A stretch of 64,000 bases of DNA from Palsa-504 sp963742795 (GTDB lineage Bacteria > Actinomycetota > Actinomycetes > Streptosporangiales > Streptosporangiaceae). The stretch is from the NCBI GenBank assembly GCA_963742795.1, contig CAVUNL010000009.1, positions 62,001 to 126,000 of the forward strand. The letters are read 5' to 3'. Position 1 is the first letter of the stretch. The number at the start of each line of letters is the position of its first letter. Below the pieces are notes generated by a model. It was given only the letters and a program-made list of their open reading frames with translations, ran no database searches and was not told where the DNA came from. The position numbers and the translations under genes are program-made. Positions 1 through 9,306 of the stretch are shown here, one piece after another.

Positions 1-1974
1 CCCACGACGCGCTTCCCCAAGGACGGCATAGCCGACCACGTCCTGCACGGCGCGGACACCGTGAATCCCGACGGCGAGGGGACCAAGGCGGCGGCTCACG
101 TCCGGCTGGTCGTGCCAGCCGGCGGGCAGGCCGCGATGCTGGTACGGCTGACCCGGGAGGGCCCGGACGAGCTCGTGGCGCCGTTGGCCGGCGCGGATGA
201 GCTGATCGCGCGACGGCGGGCCGAGGCGGACGAATTCTACGACGCCATCACGCCGCCGACGGTGACCGACGACGCGAAGGCGGTCATGCGCCAGGCCCTG
301 GCGGGGATGCTGTGGTCCAAGCAGTGCTATTACTTCGACGTGGACCGCTGGCTGCGTGAGCGCCACTTCCACCCGCTGCGTTCTCCGTCCCGGCGGGGGA
401 CCCGCAACGAGTCGTGGTTCCACATGTTCAACCACGACGTGGTGTCCATGCCGGATAAGTGGGAGTACCCGTGGTACGCCGCCTGGGACCTGGCGTTCCA
501 TTGCATCCCGCTGGCCATGGTCGACCCGGACTTCGCGAAAAGCCAGATCGACCTGATGCTGTCCCGGGAATACCTGCACCCGGGCGGTCAGATGCCCGCC
601 TACGAGTGGAACTTCGGCGACGTGAACCCCCCGGTGCACGCCTTCGCGGCTCTGTTCCTGCAGAATCTGGAGGCTGACCTCGGCACGGTCGACCTTCCGT
701 TCCTGAAGGAAAGCTTCGCGAAGTTGCTGCTGAACTTCACCTGGTGGGTGAACCGCAAGGATCCCTCCGGCCACAACGTGTTCGAGGGCGGCTTCCTCGG
801 CCTGGACAACATCGGCGTGTTCGACCGCAGCGCGGCCCTGCCCACCGGCGGGAGCCTTGAGCAAGCGGACGGCACCGCCTGGATGGCGATGTTCAGCCAG
901 AACATGCTCGAGCTGGCCCTGGCTCTCCTGCCCTACGACGAGACCTACGAGGAATTCGTGCTCAAGTTCGTCGAGCGCTTCTTCTGGATCGCCGCCGCGG
1001 TGGACCCGATCGGCGATCACCCGGACGAGATGTGGGACGAGGAGGACGGCTTCTTCTACGACGTGCTGCGCCTGCCCGACGGCAGCGGAATGCGAATCAT
1101 GGTGCGTTCCCTGGTGGGCCTGCTGCCCATCTGCGCCACGACCGTGATCGAGGCCGACCTCCTCGAGAGGTATCCGCAGATCACCGAGCAGGCACGTGCC
1201 TTCCTCGAACGCAACCAGGACCTGCTGGCCAATATCGCCGACCCCGCCGTGCCCGGCGTCCACGGCCGGCGGATCCTGTCCCTGGTGAACGAGGACAAGC
1301 TGCGGCGCATCCTGTCCCGGATGCTGGACGAGGAGCGCTTCCTCGGCCCGCACGGGATCCGCTCAATCTCGCGCTGGCACCTCGACCATCCCTACACCTT
1401 CGATGTCGCCGGGGCCGAGTACCGGGTGCAGTACGAGCCGGCCGAGTCCACCACCGGAATGTTCGGCGGCAACTCCAACTGGCGCGGGCCGGTCTGGTTC
1501 CCGATCAACCTGCTGCTGATCCGGGCCCTGATCCAGCACTACCGGTACTACGGCAACGACCTGAAGGTCGAGTGCCCGACCGGCTCAGGGACGATGATGA
1601 CGCTGTTCGAAGTGGCCCAGGAGCTGTCACGCCGCCTCGCCGGGACCTTCCTGCGGGACGGTGACGGGCGGCGGCCGGTCTACGGCGGAACCAGGCTGTT
1701 CCAGGACGACCCGCACTGGCGTGACCTCATTCTGTTCTACGAGTACTTCCACGGCGATAACGGGGCCGGGCTCGGCGCCTCCCACCAGACCGGCTGGACC
1801 GGCCTGGTGGCCAGGCTGATCCAGAGCCAGGGCCAGTTCGACGCCGACTCCGTGCTCGAGGACCACGATTGGCCGCTGGCCAGGCCATACCGGCGCCTGG
1901 CCGCCGGACCCGTGCCCGAGGTCACGACGGCTCGCCAGGCCCGCGGCGTGCCCGAGCCGCCATCACCCTCCTGA
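1..1974 (+). CDS. Glycosidase of the MGH1/GH63-like family, 5' end outside the window
   Basis: The frame is open from base 1, and the codons before the GTG at 61 already read like family sequence (FPKDGIADHVLHG), so the gene starts upstream of the window. The protein is an (alpha/alpha)6-barrel glycosidase of the type often annotated glucosidase in actinomycetes. Visible motifs are WEYPWYAAWD (about bases 460-489), where the Asp is the expected general acid in this family, and GGNSNWRGPVWFP (about bases 1465-1503). No signal peptide can be judged because the start is missing. A cytoplasmic role on an alpha-glucoside or other oligosaccharide is inferred; the substrate is unknown. The C-terminus is complete. 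Confidence 0.8.
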   Translation, partial: PTTRFPKDGIADHVLHGADTVNPDGEGTKAAAHVRLVVPAGGQAAMLVRLTREGPDELVAPLAGADELIARRRAEADEFYDAITPPTVTDDAKAVMRQALAGMLWSKQCYYFDVDRWLRERHFHPLRSPSRRGTRNESWFHMFNHDVVSMPDKWEYPWYAAWDLAFHCIPLAMVDPDFAKSQIDLMLSREYLHPGGQMPAYEWNFGDVNPPVHAFAALFLQNLEADLGTVDLPFLKESFAKLLLNFTWWVNRKDPSGHNVFEGGFLGLDNIGVFDRSAALPTGGSLEQADGTAWMAMFSQNMLELALALLPYDETYEEFVLKFVERFFWIAAAVDPIGDHPDEMWDEEDGFFYDVLRLPDGSGMRIMVRSLVGLLPICATTVIEADLLERYPQITEQARAFLERNQDLLANIADPAVPGVHGRRILSLVNEDKLRRILSRMLDEERFLGPHGIRSISRWHLDHPYTFDVAGAEYRVQYEPAESTTGMFGGNSNWRGPVWFPINLLLIRALIQHYRYYGNDLKVECPTGSGTMMTLFEVAQELSRRLAGTFLRDGDGRRPVYGGTRLFQDDPHWRDLILFYEYFHGDNGAGLGASHQTGWTGLVARLIQSQGQFDADSVLEDHDWPLARPYRRLAAGPVPEVTTARQARGVPEPPSPS

Positions 1975-2014
1975 CCACAGCAGCGGGGCAGGCGAGCAGG
2001 TCATGCCTGAGCGG

Positions 2015-2821
2015 CTAGGTGGCCGCCTCGCCGGCGCCGGCCACGCGCCTGACGACCTCGACGAAGCGCGCCTTTCGCCTGGCGCCCAGGCTCAGCAGCA
2101 GTGATCCGGACGCCAGGTTGGCGTCATCGGCCTCGGCGGTGACCACGGTCTGGCCCCGCTCGTGCAGGACACGGAACGCGCGGGCCAGCAGCGCGCGGGC
2201 CAGCCCGCGTCGCCGGTACGGGCGGGAGACGCCGACCAGGCCCAGCCGCGGTCTTCCCGGGCTGTTCCAGACGCGGACCAGCCCGATGTAGTCGCAGCTG
2301 TCCGTATCGACGGCAATCAGGTACGTCGCGGGATCGAACTGGTCCGAGTCGAACGTCTCCTCGCGGAAGTCACCGGGGTCCCACTTCCACCCCGCCGTGC
2401 CCGGCACGTCCTGGCGCAGTGCGTCATCCAGCACCCGGAGCTGGTCCTCGTCGGCGTCGGCAGCGGAGATGATGACCATGCCCTCGGGCTCGGGGACGGC
2501 GTCCAGGCCGGTGGCGGCGGGATCGGTGGGGATCAGGTAGCTGCTCTCCCTCCTGCTCACGGTGAAGCCGAGCCGGGTGAGCCGGTCCAGGCCCTGCTCG
2601 TCGGTGTCGCGGGCGGTGGTGTACAGGTCCCGGCCGACGTTCTCGGCGACGGCGGCCAGCAGCGGCTGATAGCTGTCGGCTCGGCAGGTATCGAACGCGA
2701 CGAACCACCGGTTATCGGGGCGCAGGAAGGCCCGGACCGCGCCGACGGCCTGATCCGCGTCCAACGCACGCCAGACCAGGCCGGGCGGGGCCCGTACGAC
2801 GCGAACGGTGGACGGAGGCAT
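2015..2821 (-). CDS. GNAT family N-acetyltransferase
   Basis: This 268-residue protein carries a C-terminal GNAT fold. The acetyl-CoA pyrophosphate loop appears as RPYRRRGLARALL, preceded by the strand IGLVRVWN and followed by NLASGSLLLSLGARRK, typical of beta4-alpha3-beta5 of the fold. The N-terminal half is degenerate and may be a second GNAT-like domain. The frame stays open upstream to 2887, but the ATG at 2821 starts the protein that looks coding. It lies 62 bases downstream of the S41 protease gene on the same strand, so co-transcription is possible. The substrate is unknown. Confidence 0.75.
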   Translation of the reverse strand: MPPSTVRVVRAPPGLVWRALDADQAVGAVRAFLRPDNRWFVAFDTCRADSYQPLLAAVAENVGRDLYTTARDTDEQGLDRLTRLGFTVSRRESSYLIPTDPAATGLDAVPEPEGMVIISAADADEDQLRVLDDALRQDVPGTAGWKWDPGDFREETFDSDQFDPATYLIAVDTDSCDYIGLVRVWNSPGRPRLGLVGVSRPYRRRGLARALLARAFRVLHERGQTVVTAEADDANLASGSLLLSLGARRKARFVEVVRRVAGAGEAAT

Positions 2822-2883
2822 AACGCCAGACCGTACACCCCGCGCCAGTACGCGAGCTTCCGCTAGACCGGCCGGCCCCGGGA

Positions 2884-4314
2884 TCACCGCTGCTGATCAG
2901 GTCGGACCTCGGCCTCGGCGGACTCCAGTCTGGCCAGCGCGTCCCGGGCCTCGTGCTCGAAGGGCGGGGGCACGTCGTCCAGGCCCAGCACGTGCCGGAG
3001 CGCCTTGCCATACGCGACGTCGTAGGCTTCGGCTTCGCCCACGGCGACGTCGGGGATCACCCCCGTGCCCTGCCAGTTCGTGCCGGTGACCGGGTTGATC
3101 GACCGCGCGAACGGGATGCCGATCATCACGGCCGAGCTGACCGGGAAGCCGCGGGTCGGGTGGGCGCCGCCGCCGGTGGTCTCGCCGATCAGCTCGGCGC
3201 GGCCCAGGGCCTGCAGGTTGTAGCACAGCTCCTCGCCGCCGGAGAACGTATGGTTGCTGGTCAGTACGTAGACCGGCCGGTCGACGTAGCGGGTCCCCGG
3301 CAGGTACGGCAGGGACCAGAACTGCCGGGTCTCGCCGGTATCGGCGTTGAAGATGTCGTTGAGGTGAGTCGGCTCCTCCGTCAGCAGGTAGCTGCACCAC
3401 AAGGCCACGCCGTCCGGTGCGCCGCCGCCGTTGTGCCGCAGGTCGAAGATGAGGGCGTAGGTCCCGGCGACCAGTTCCATGGCCGCGGCGACGGCCGGGC
3501 CGGCGTTGGCCGCCATCGCGACCCGGCGCAGGTCGAGGTAGCCGACGTTGCCGTCCAGCCGCTCCGCCCGCCGGATGCCGAAGTTGTCCAGCCGCCCCCT
3601 CTGCCGCATGGCCAGCCGCCTGGCCTCGTGGCTCCGGGGCTCCGTCTCGTCGGGGCCGAGCCCAGGACCAGGCCCGCCAGGTCGGGGGCCAGGCCCGCCT
3701 GGCCCTGGTCCTGGCCCTGGTCCTGGCGGCGGGCCGCCGCCCAGCCCCATCCGCAGGTGCTTGTCCCCGGTAACTTCCTGCAGGTGGCTGGTCAGCAGCT
3801 CGGTGAGCGTGATCTCGTCCAGGTCGTCGTACTCGCCGGCCGCCAGCCTGGCCTCCACCGCGGTGGCGGCCTGCTCGGCGACCTCGGGGAACACGTAGTT
3901 GGCGCGCAGCAGCGACAGGGCGGTGGTCACGATCTCGCGGCCTGACATCTGCTCGGCGGCCAGCGAGCCGTCGTCCGGCATCGTGATCCGCGGCATGGTC
4001 TCCCTGGGATCGTCGAAGGTGAACTCGAGCAGCCGGGCCGAGGGCAGCCGCAGCGAGAGCTCACGCCTCATGGTGTCCATCCCCGCCCGGTGGGCCTCCT
4101 GCCAGGCGGCCAGGGCCTGTTCGTAGTCCGCCGGCTCCTCCGGCTCCGGGACGAACACCCGGACCATCAGCTGCCCCGGCTCGATGGCCGGGTCCTCGCC
4201 GTGCTCCAGCACCACGGCCCGCTCCACCGCGCCCGCGCTGAACCGCTCCTTCACAGTGCGGTTGATGACCCGTTCGAGCCGATCCTTGTCCGCCCGTTCC
4301 ACGGTGCCTCCCAT
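2884..4314 (-). CDS. S41 family serine peptidase with N-terminal extension and Gly-Pro linker
   Basis: A 476-residue protein. Residues about 1-135 form an acidic domain I do not recognise. Residues about 140-200 look like the helical S41 N-terminal domain (LRANYVFPEVAEQ). Residues about 205-230 are a Gly-Pro-rich linker. The C-terminal half is the S41 catalytic fold: YLDLRRVA, IFDLRHNGGG and the nucleophile motif TFSGGEE with Ser near 358. No signal peptide is visible, so a cytoplasmic tail-specific or IRBP-like peptidase is likely. The same frame stays open far upstream, antisense to the helicase gene, but family sequence begins at the ATG at 4314. The helicase gene diverges 147 bases away. 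Confidence 0.8.
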   Translation of the reverse strand: MGGTVERADKDRLERVINRTVKERFSAGAVERAVVLEHGEDPAIEPGQLMVRVFVPEPEEPADYEQALAAWQEAHRAGMDTMRRELSLRLPSARLLEFTFDDPRETMPRITMPDDGSLAAEQMSGREIVTTALSLLRANYVFPEVAEQAATAVEARLAAGEYDDLDEITLTELLTSHLQEVTGDKHLRMGLGGGPPPGPGPGPGPGGPGPRPGGPGPGLGPDETEPRSHEARRLAMRQRGRLDNFGIRRAERLDGNVGYLDLRRVAMAANAGPAVAAAMELVAGTYALIFDLRHNGGGAPDGVALWCSYLLTEEPTHLNDIFNADTGETRQFWSLPYLPGTRYVDRPVYVLTSNHTFSGGEELCYNLQALGRAELIGETTGGGAHPTRGFPVSSAVMIGIPFARSINPVTGTNWQGTGVIPDVAVGEAEAYDVAYGKALRHVLGLDDVPPPFEHEARDALARLESAEAEVRPDQQR

Positions 4315-4461
4315 CCCCGTCACTGTCTCAACGCTCCCCTCCGGAAGCCGGTTCCGCTGAGGCAACCTTCCTGGCGCCTGCGGCGTACTTGGTAGACAGC
4401 AGGAGGAAGCTGCAACCCCAACCGGCCACGAAATGTCGGTGGTCTCTGCTGGAATAACGGA

Positions 4462-6201
4462 GTGACCACGGTCGTGTACAGCCCGGTCCAGCTGGCCCGG
4501 CTGCTGCGGGTGCCCGAGCCGACCCCGGAGCAGGCGGCGGTGATCGCCGCGCCGCTGGGTCCGCTCGCGGTGGTGGCCGGCGCGGGCTCGGGTAAGAGCG
4601 AGACGATGGCGGCGCGGCTGGTCTGGCTGGTCGCCAACGGGATGGTGCGCCCGGACCGGGTGCTCGGGCTCACCTTCACCCGCAAGGCGGCCGCCGAGTT
4701 CGCCGACCGGGTGCGCTCCCGGCTGGAACGGCTCCGCCGCGCGGGCCTCGCAGACCCCAAGGACGCGAGCGCCACCGAGAACGAGGATCCGTTCGCCGGC
4801 GACCCGGTGATCGGCACCTACCACGCCTACGCCGGGCGCCTGGTCGGCGACAACGCCCTGCGCGAGGGGCTCGAGCCGTCCATGCGGCTGATCACGCCCG
4901 CGCTGTCCTGGCAGCTGGCGGCGTCGATCGTGGCCGCCTACAACGGGCCCATGGACGAGATCATCTGGACCCCGCAGACCGTGACCGCGGCCGTGCTCGA
5001 GCTGGCCGGCGACCTGTCCGAGCACCTGCGCGAGACCGGGGAGGTCACCGCGGTGGGCCGCTGGCTCACCGCGGAGCTCGGGGCGTTGCCGGGGCGGGTA
5101 CCCGGGTCCGTTCGGAAAATAATGGAAACCCAGCGGGCGCGCGAGCAGCTGCTCCCGCTGGTCGAGCGGTACGCGGCGGCCAAGGCGGCCCGCGAGGTCC
5201 TCGATCACGGCGATCAGGTCGCGCTGGCGGCGCGGATCGCCAGCCAGCACCCGGAGGTGGGCGCGGCCGAGCGGGCCCGCTACCACGTGGTGCTGCTCGA
5301 TGAGTACCAGGACACCAGCCACGCCCAGCTGGTCCTGTTGCGGTCCCTGTTCGGCGGCGGGCACCCGGTCACCGCGGTCGGCGACCCGTGCCAGTCCATC
5401 TACGGCTGGCGCGGCGCGAGCGCGGGCAACCTGCGCCGGTTCACCGCGGACTTCCCGGTGGTGGCCCGGATGCGGCCGTTCGGGGCCTCGGCGCCCACCG
5501 GCCCCGCGCCGGTGCTGTTGCTGTCGACCAGTTTCCGTAACGCCGCACGCGTCCTCGACGCGGCCGCGGTGGTCCAGGAGGAGCTGCGCTACGAGGCGCC
5601 CGATGTGCCCCGGCTGGTGTCCGCGCCGGACCGCGGCGAGCGGGGCGCGGTCGCCTGCGCGCTGCTGGACACGGTGACCGGGGAGGCCGGCTGGGTGGCC
5701 GGGCAGATCGCCGGCCTGCTGGCCCTGGACCCCGGCTGCGCGCCCGACGGCCAGGCCTGGCCGGACGGCCGCCAGGCCGGCGTGCGGCCGTCCGACGTCG
5801 CGGTGCTGTGCCGCAAGCGGTCCCAGTTCGTGGCGCTGCGGCACGCCATCGAGGCCCGCGGCATCCCGGTCGAGGTGGTCGGCCTGGGCGGGCTGCTGGT
5901 GGTGCCCGAGGTGCAGGACGTGGTGGCTACCCTGCGGGTACTGCACGACGCGGGCGCGTCGGACGCGCTGGCCCGCCTGCTCACCGGGCCGCGCTGGCGG
6001 ATCGGCCCGCGCGACCTGGTCGCCCTCGGCCGCCGCGCCCGGGCCCTGGTCCGCGGCGAGGGCGACGGCCGGCCCGCCCCGGCCCCCGACCAGCAGCCCG
6101 GCCCGGCCCCCGACCAGCAGCCCGGCCCGGAAGCACGCCCGGCCCGGACGACACGCTGGCCGGCCCGGACGACGCGCTGGCCGAGGCCGTCACCGACCTG
6201 A
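4462..6201 (+). CDS. AdnB-like ATP-dependent helicase-nuclease, N-terminal part (frameshifted gene)
   Basis: UvrD/Rep-type superfamily 1 helicase, closest in layout to actinobacterial AdnB, which resects double-strand breaks together with AdnA. Visible here are Walker A GAGSGKSE (residues 40-47), TFTRKAA, Walker B DEYQDT and motif III GDPCQSIYGWRGA. The true reading leaves this frame near 6130-6140, inside a 24-base tandem repeat (PDQQPGPA twice), and continues in another frame to 7871; the codons after the shift up to 6201 are not real. One missing base, or two extra, explains the break. No adnA partner lies beside it, although adnA and adnB are usually adjacent. Confidence 0.8.
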   Translation: MTTVVYSPVQLARLLRVPEPTPEQAAVIAAPLGPLAVVAGAGSGKSETMAARLVWLVANGMVRPDRVLGLTFTRKAAAEFADRVRSRLERLRRAGLADPKDASATENEDPFAGDPVIGTYHAYAGRLVGDNALREGLEPSMRLITPALSWQLAASIVAAYNGPMDEIIWTPQTVTAAVLELAGDLSEHLRETGEVTAVGRWLTAELGALPGRVPGSVRKIMETQRAREQLLPLVERYAAAKAAREVLDHGDQVALAARIASQHPEVGAAERARYHVVLLDEYQDTSHAQLVLLRSLFGGGHPVTAVGDPCQSIYGWRGASAGNLRRFTADFPVVARMRPFGASAPTGPAPVLLLSTSFRNAARVLDAAAVVQEELRYEAPDVPRLVSAPDRGERGAVACALLDTVTGEAGWVAGQIAGLLALDPGCAPDGQAWPDGRQAGVRPSDVAVLCRKRSQFVALRHAIEARGIPVEVVGLGGLLVVPEVQDVVATLRVLHDAGASDALARLLTGPRWRIGPRDLVALGRRARALVRGEGDGRPAPAPDQQPGPAPDQQPGPEARPARTTRWPARTTRWPRPSPT

Positions 6202-7871
6202 CCGCGGAGACCGGCAGCCTGGTCGAGGCGCTCGATGACCTCGGCGACCCGCACGCCTACTCGCCGGTCGGCTACGCCCGCATGCACGCCCTGGCCACCG
6301 AGCTGCGGCGGCTGCGCGCTCATGTCGGGCGGCCGCTGGCCGACCTGACCGCCGAGGCCGAGCGGGTGCTCGGCCTGGACATCGAGGTGGCCGCGCGGCC
6401 GGGCGCCGATCCGGTCGCGGCCCGCGCCGACCTGGACGCCTTCACCGACGTGGCCGACGCGTTCACCGGGGAGGGCGCCGAGCCGACGCTGGGTGCGTTC
6501 CTGGCCTACCTGACCGCGGCGCAGCAGGAGGAGTTCGGGCTGGAGACCGGCCGGGTCGGCGAGTCGGACTCGGTCAAGCTGCTCACCGTCCACGCGGCCA
6601 AGGGCCTGCAGTGGCCGGCCGTCTTCGTGCCCGGCCTGGCCCTGGGGGAGCGGTCCCAGGTCTTCCCGGCCCGGCCCCGGGTCTCGACCCGGTGGACCGA
6701 CAACCCGCGGCTGATCCCGTTCGGCCTGCGCGGCGACGCGGGGGACCTGCCCGTGCTGCGCGGGCTCGACGCGGCCGCGCTGGAGGACTTCACCGGCGCC
6801 TGCGCGGCCCGGGACCTGGCCGAGGAGCGCCGGCTGATGTACGTGGCCGCCACCCGGGCCGCGTTCTGGCTGGGGTGTTCGGGTTACTGGTGGGGCGAGG
6901 GCGGCAGCTGCCGCCTGGGCCCGTCGCCGTTCCTGGAGGAGGTGCGCTCATCCGGGGTCGCCGCGGTGCCGGAATGGGCGCCCGAGCCCGCCCCGGACGC
7001 GGAGAACCCGCTGCTGGCCACGGTGGATGAGGGCGACTGGCCGGCCACCCCGGCCGGACGGCACTACGAGGCGGTCCGCGAGGCCGCCGCCCTCGTGGAA
7101 GCGGCCGCCGAGCCAGACCTGGACGCGCTCGGCGCCGAGGACCTGGCCCTGGTCCAGGCGTGGCAGCGGGACGCCGAGCTGCTGCTGGCCGAGCGCGCGC
7201 AACGCCGCGGCGACGGCGCGATCCCGGTCCAGCTGCCCGCCCGGCTCTCGGTCTCGGCGCTGGTCTCGCTGGCCCGCGATCCGGCCGAGCTGGCCCGGCA
7301 GGTCCGCCGGCCGATGCCCCGGCCGGCCGCTCGGCAGGCCCGGAAGGGCACGGCGTTCCACGAATGGCTGGAGCGGCGCTACGGCCAGCAGCGGCTCATC
7401 GACGACACCGACCTGTTCGGCCCGGGCGAGCCCGGCGACGGCGAAAACGCCGGCGAAAGCACCGGCGAAGCGACCGGCCAGACCGACCTCAGCCAGCTCC
7501 GGACCCGATTCGAGCAGAGCGAGTGGGCCGACCGGTGGCCGCGGGCCGTCGAGGTGCCGTTCGAGACCCTGATCGGCGACCGGCTGATCCGCGGCCGGAT
7601 CGACGCGGTGTTCGCCGACGCCCCCGGGGGCGGCTACGACGTGGTCGACTGGAAGACCGGCCGCCCGCCCGCCTCCGACGCCGAACGCCACGCGGTTTCC
7701 GTCCAGCTCGCCGCCTACCGCCTGGCCTGGGCCACGCTCGCCGGGGTGCCCGTCACCCAGGTCCGCGCCGCCTTCCACTACGTCGCCGACGACCTGACCG
7801 TCCGCCCCGCCGACCTGCTCGACGAGTCCGGCCTGACCACCCTCATCACCCAAATCCCCGCCGAGGCCTAA
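6141..7871 (+). CDS. AdnB-like helicase-nuclease, C-terminal part (frameshifted gene)
   Basis: Continuation of the helicase in a second frame; 6141 marks where sensible coding resumes, not a start codon. It carries helicase motif V (VHAAKGLQWPAVFVPGL) and motif VI (RLMYVAATRA). A C-terminal RecB/AddB-like PD-(D/E)XK nuclease follows, with the active-site strand YDVVDWKTGRPP and a downstream QLAAYR motif. Joined to the first part it gives about 1,135 residues, the usual length for AdnB. The gene is either a real pseudogene or intact with a sequencing indel in the GC-rich repeat; conservation of every motif on both sides favours an intact or recently broken gene. Confidence 0.8.
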   Translation, partial: GPDDTLAGPDDALAEAVTDLTAETGSLVEALDDLGDPHAYSPVGYARMHALATELRRLRAHVGRPLADLTAEAERVLGLDIEVAARPGADPVAARADLDAFTDVADAFTGEGAEPTLGAFLAYLTAAQQEEFGLETGRVGESDSVKLLTVHAAKGLQWPAVFVPGLALGERSQVFPARPRVSTRWTDNPRLIPFGLRGDAGDLPVLRGLDAAALEDFTGACAARDLAEERRLMYVAATRAAFWLGCSGYWWGEGGSCRLGPSPFLEEVRSSGVAAVPEWAPEPAPDAENPLLATVDEGDWPATPAGRHYEAVREAAALVEAAAEPDLDALGAEDLALVQAWQRDAELLLAERAQRRGDGAIPVQLPARLSVSALVSLARDPAELARQVRRPMPRPAARQARKGTAFHEWLERRYGQQRLIDDTDLFGPGEPGDGENAGESTGEATGQTDLSQLRTRFEQSEWADRWPRAVEVPFETLIGDRLIRGRIDAVFADAPGGGYDVVDWKTGRPPASDAERHAVSVQLAAYRLAWATLAGVPVTQVRAAFHYVADDLTVRPADLLDESGLTTLITQIPAEA

Positions 7872-7949
7872 TTCCATGATCGTGAACAGTTTCGGGCAGA
7901 TATCGCCAGTTTCTGCTCATGATCATGAAACCCCACCCGGAGCGGGCCC

Positions 7950-8603
7950 TCAGGTGTGCTCGGAGACCAGCACAGCGAGGGTCCCCGGTGCGAGCGCCTC
8001 GAACACGTGCGGACAGGTCGGCCGGGTAGCAGATGTAATCCCCCGGCCCGAGCTCCACCGGCTCGCCGGCCACGCCGATCAGCGCCCGGCCCGCGCTGAG
8101 CACCACGTGCTCGACCACGCCGGCCATGTGCGGCCTGCGACTCGCGCGGGTGGCCGGGCTCGGCCGCGATGCGGTACACGTCCCGGCGGGCGCCCGGCGG
8201 GCACGCGGCCAGCAGCGTGGCCTGGTAGTTGGCGTGCGCCGCGGACACCGTGGGCCCCTCGTCGGCCCGGATGAGGAGGACCTGCGGCCGCGGCGGGTCC
8301 AGCAGCCGGGAGAACGGCGCGTCCAGCGCCACGCAGATGGCCCAGAGCGTCTCCAGACTCGGGTTGCCGGTGCCCGACTCCAGCTGGGACAGCGTGGACT
8401 TGGCGATGCCCGCCCGGCGGGCGACCTCGGTCAGCGAGAGCCCGGTCCGCCGGCGTTCCCGGCGCAGCGACGCGGCGATGAGCTCAAGCGGCGCCCCGCC
8501 GGAAGCCCCCGGACGCACCCGAAGCACCCGAAGCACCCGACGGACCGTCGTTCGGCACATCGGTCAAGCGTTCGCTTTGACGAACGGCGGGATCGGTGTT
8601 CAT
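7950..8603 (-). pseudogene. XRE-cupin transcriptional regulator, broken by about three frameshifts
   Basis: Reading the minus strand from the ATG at 8603 gives MNTDPAVRQSERLTDVP. A shift near a run of five G (about 8500) then leads to an XRE helix-turn-helix (LSLTEVARRAGIAKSTLSQLE, split by the shift only upstream). A second shift near 8130 leads to the cupin strands HVVLSAGRALIGVAGEP and YICYPADL. A third near 8010 leads to the proper C-terminus PHVFEALAPGTLAVLVSEHT and a stop at 7950. Each piece matches one family in order, so this was one gene of about 217 codons. XRE-cupin regulators are often paired with AzlC-type exporters, as here. Either it is decaying or the sequence has several single-base errors. 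Confidence 0.7.
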
Positions 8604-8607
8604 AATA

Positions 8608-8635
8608 AACTCCATGAGTTCGATATATAGAACTC
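8608..8635. promoter_or_regulatory. Alternating AACTC/GAGTTC/GAACTC inverted repeats, probable operator
   Basis: AACTC (8608-8612), GAGTTC (8616-8621) and GAACTC (8630-8635) form two overlapping inverted repeats, one with a 3-base and one with an 8-base AT-rich spacer. They sit at the facing start codons of the XRE-cupin gene (8603) and azlC (8614), where promoters of both would have to overlap. Autoregulation and control of azlCD by the XRE protein is inferred. Confidence 0.4.
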
Positions 8636-9306
8636 TATCGGGCGGCACCGTGCGGGACATCGCCCTGGCCTGCCTGGCCGTCTGGTTCATCGGCCTGTCC
8701 TACGGAGCGATTGCCGTCGCGTCGGGGTTCCCGCTGTGGGTGCCGGCTGCGCAGAGCGTGCTGGTGCTGGCCGGCGCGTCGGAGTTCTTGTTCATCGGGA
8801 TCGTGGCGGCGGGCGGCAACCCCCTGGCCGCGGCCGCGGCCGGCCTGCTGGTCAACGCCCGGCACCTGCCCTACGGCCTGGCCCTGCCTGATATGACCGG
8901 ACCCGGCCGGCCTATGAAACGCAGCATGAAACGCCTGCTCGGCAGCCACGTGATGAACGACGAGAGCGTGGTGTTCGCCCTGGCCCAGGAGGACCTGCCC
9001 CGTAAGCGGGCCGCCTACTGGACCTGCGGGCTGGGGGTGCTGCTGTGCTGGCCGGCCGGCGCCGTCCTCGGGGCGCTGATCGGCAGCGTGATCCGGAACA
9101 CCAACGCGTTCGGCCTGGACGCCATGTTCCCGGCCGTGATCCTGGCCCTGATCATGCCCGCGCTCCGCGACCGCCGAGTCAGGCGCGCCGCCGCCATCGG
9201 CGCCGCCATCGCGCTGGCCGCCACGCCGTTCCTGCCCGCCGGCCTGCCCGAACTCCTCGCCCTGCTCGCCGTCCTCACCACCATCAAGAACCGGAAAACA
9301 ACGTGA
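8614..9306 (+). CDS. azlC: AzlC family branched-chain amino-acid exporter subunit
   Basis: About 230 residues with the AzlC signature GLSYGAIAVASGFPLWVPAA followed by LVLAGASEFLFIGIVAAGG, and an amphipathic loop NARHLPYGLALP typical of the family. Several hydrophobic helices are evident. AzlC forms a two-subunit exporter of branched-chain amino acids or related compounds with AzlD, encoded next with overlapping codons. The frame opens at 8596, but the ATG at 8614 gives the usual N-terminus (MSSIYRTL). This puts the start only 10 bases from the divergent XRE start. Confidence 0.85.
   Translation: MSSIYRTLSGGTVRDIALACLAVWFIGLSYGAIAVASGFPLWVPAAQSVLVLAGASEFLFIGIVAAGGNPLAAAAAGLLVNARHLPYGLALPDMTGPGRPMKRSMKRLLGSHVMNDESVVFALAQEDLPRKRAAYWTCGLGVLLCWPAGAVLGALIGSVIRNTNAFGLDAMFPAVILALIMPALRDRRVRRAAAIGAAIALAATPFLPAGLPELLALLAVLTTIKNRKTT

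Noticed and set aside
3660..3725. Repeated CCAGG/CCTGG stretch as a regulatory repeat
   Set aside because: It encodes the Gly-Pro linker of the S41 protease.
5100..5120. CCGTTCGG inside the helicase gene as a further hairpin-family copy
   Set aside because: No second arm and no shared flank; coding sequence.
2884..5946. Single very long minus-strand gene across the protease and helicase region
   Set aside because: Only the part from 4314 down reads as S41 protease; the rest is antisense to conserved helicase motifs and is Arg/Gly/Pro-rich, as expected from a GC-rich shadow frame.
6088..6135. 24-bp tandem repeat as a CRISPR or minisatellite
   Set aside because: Only two units, inside a coding linker (PDQQPGPA).
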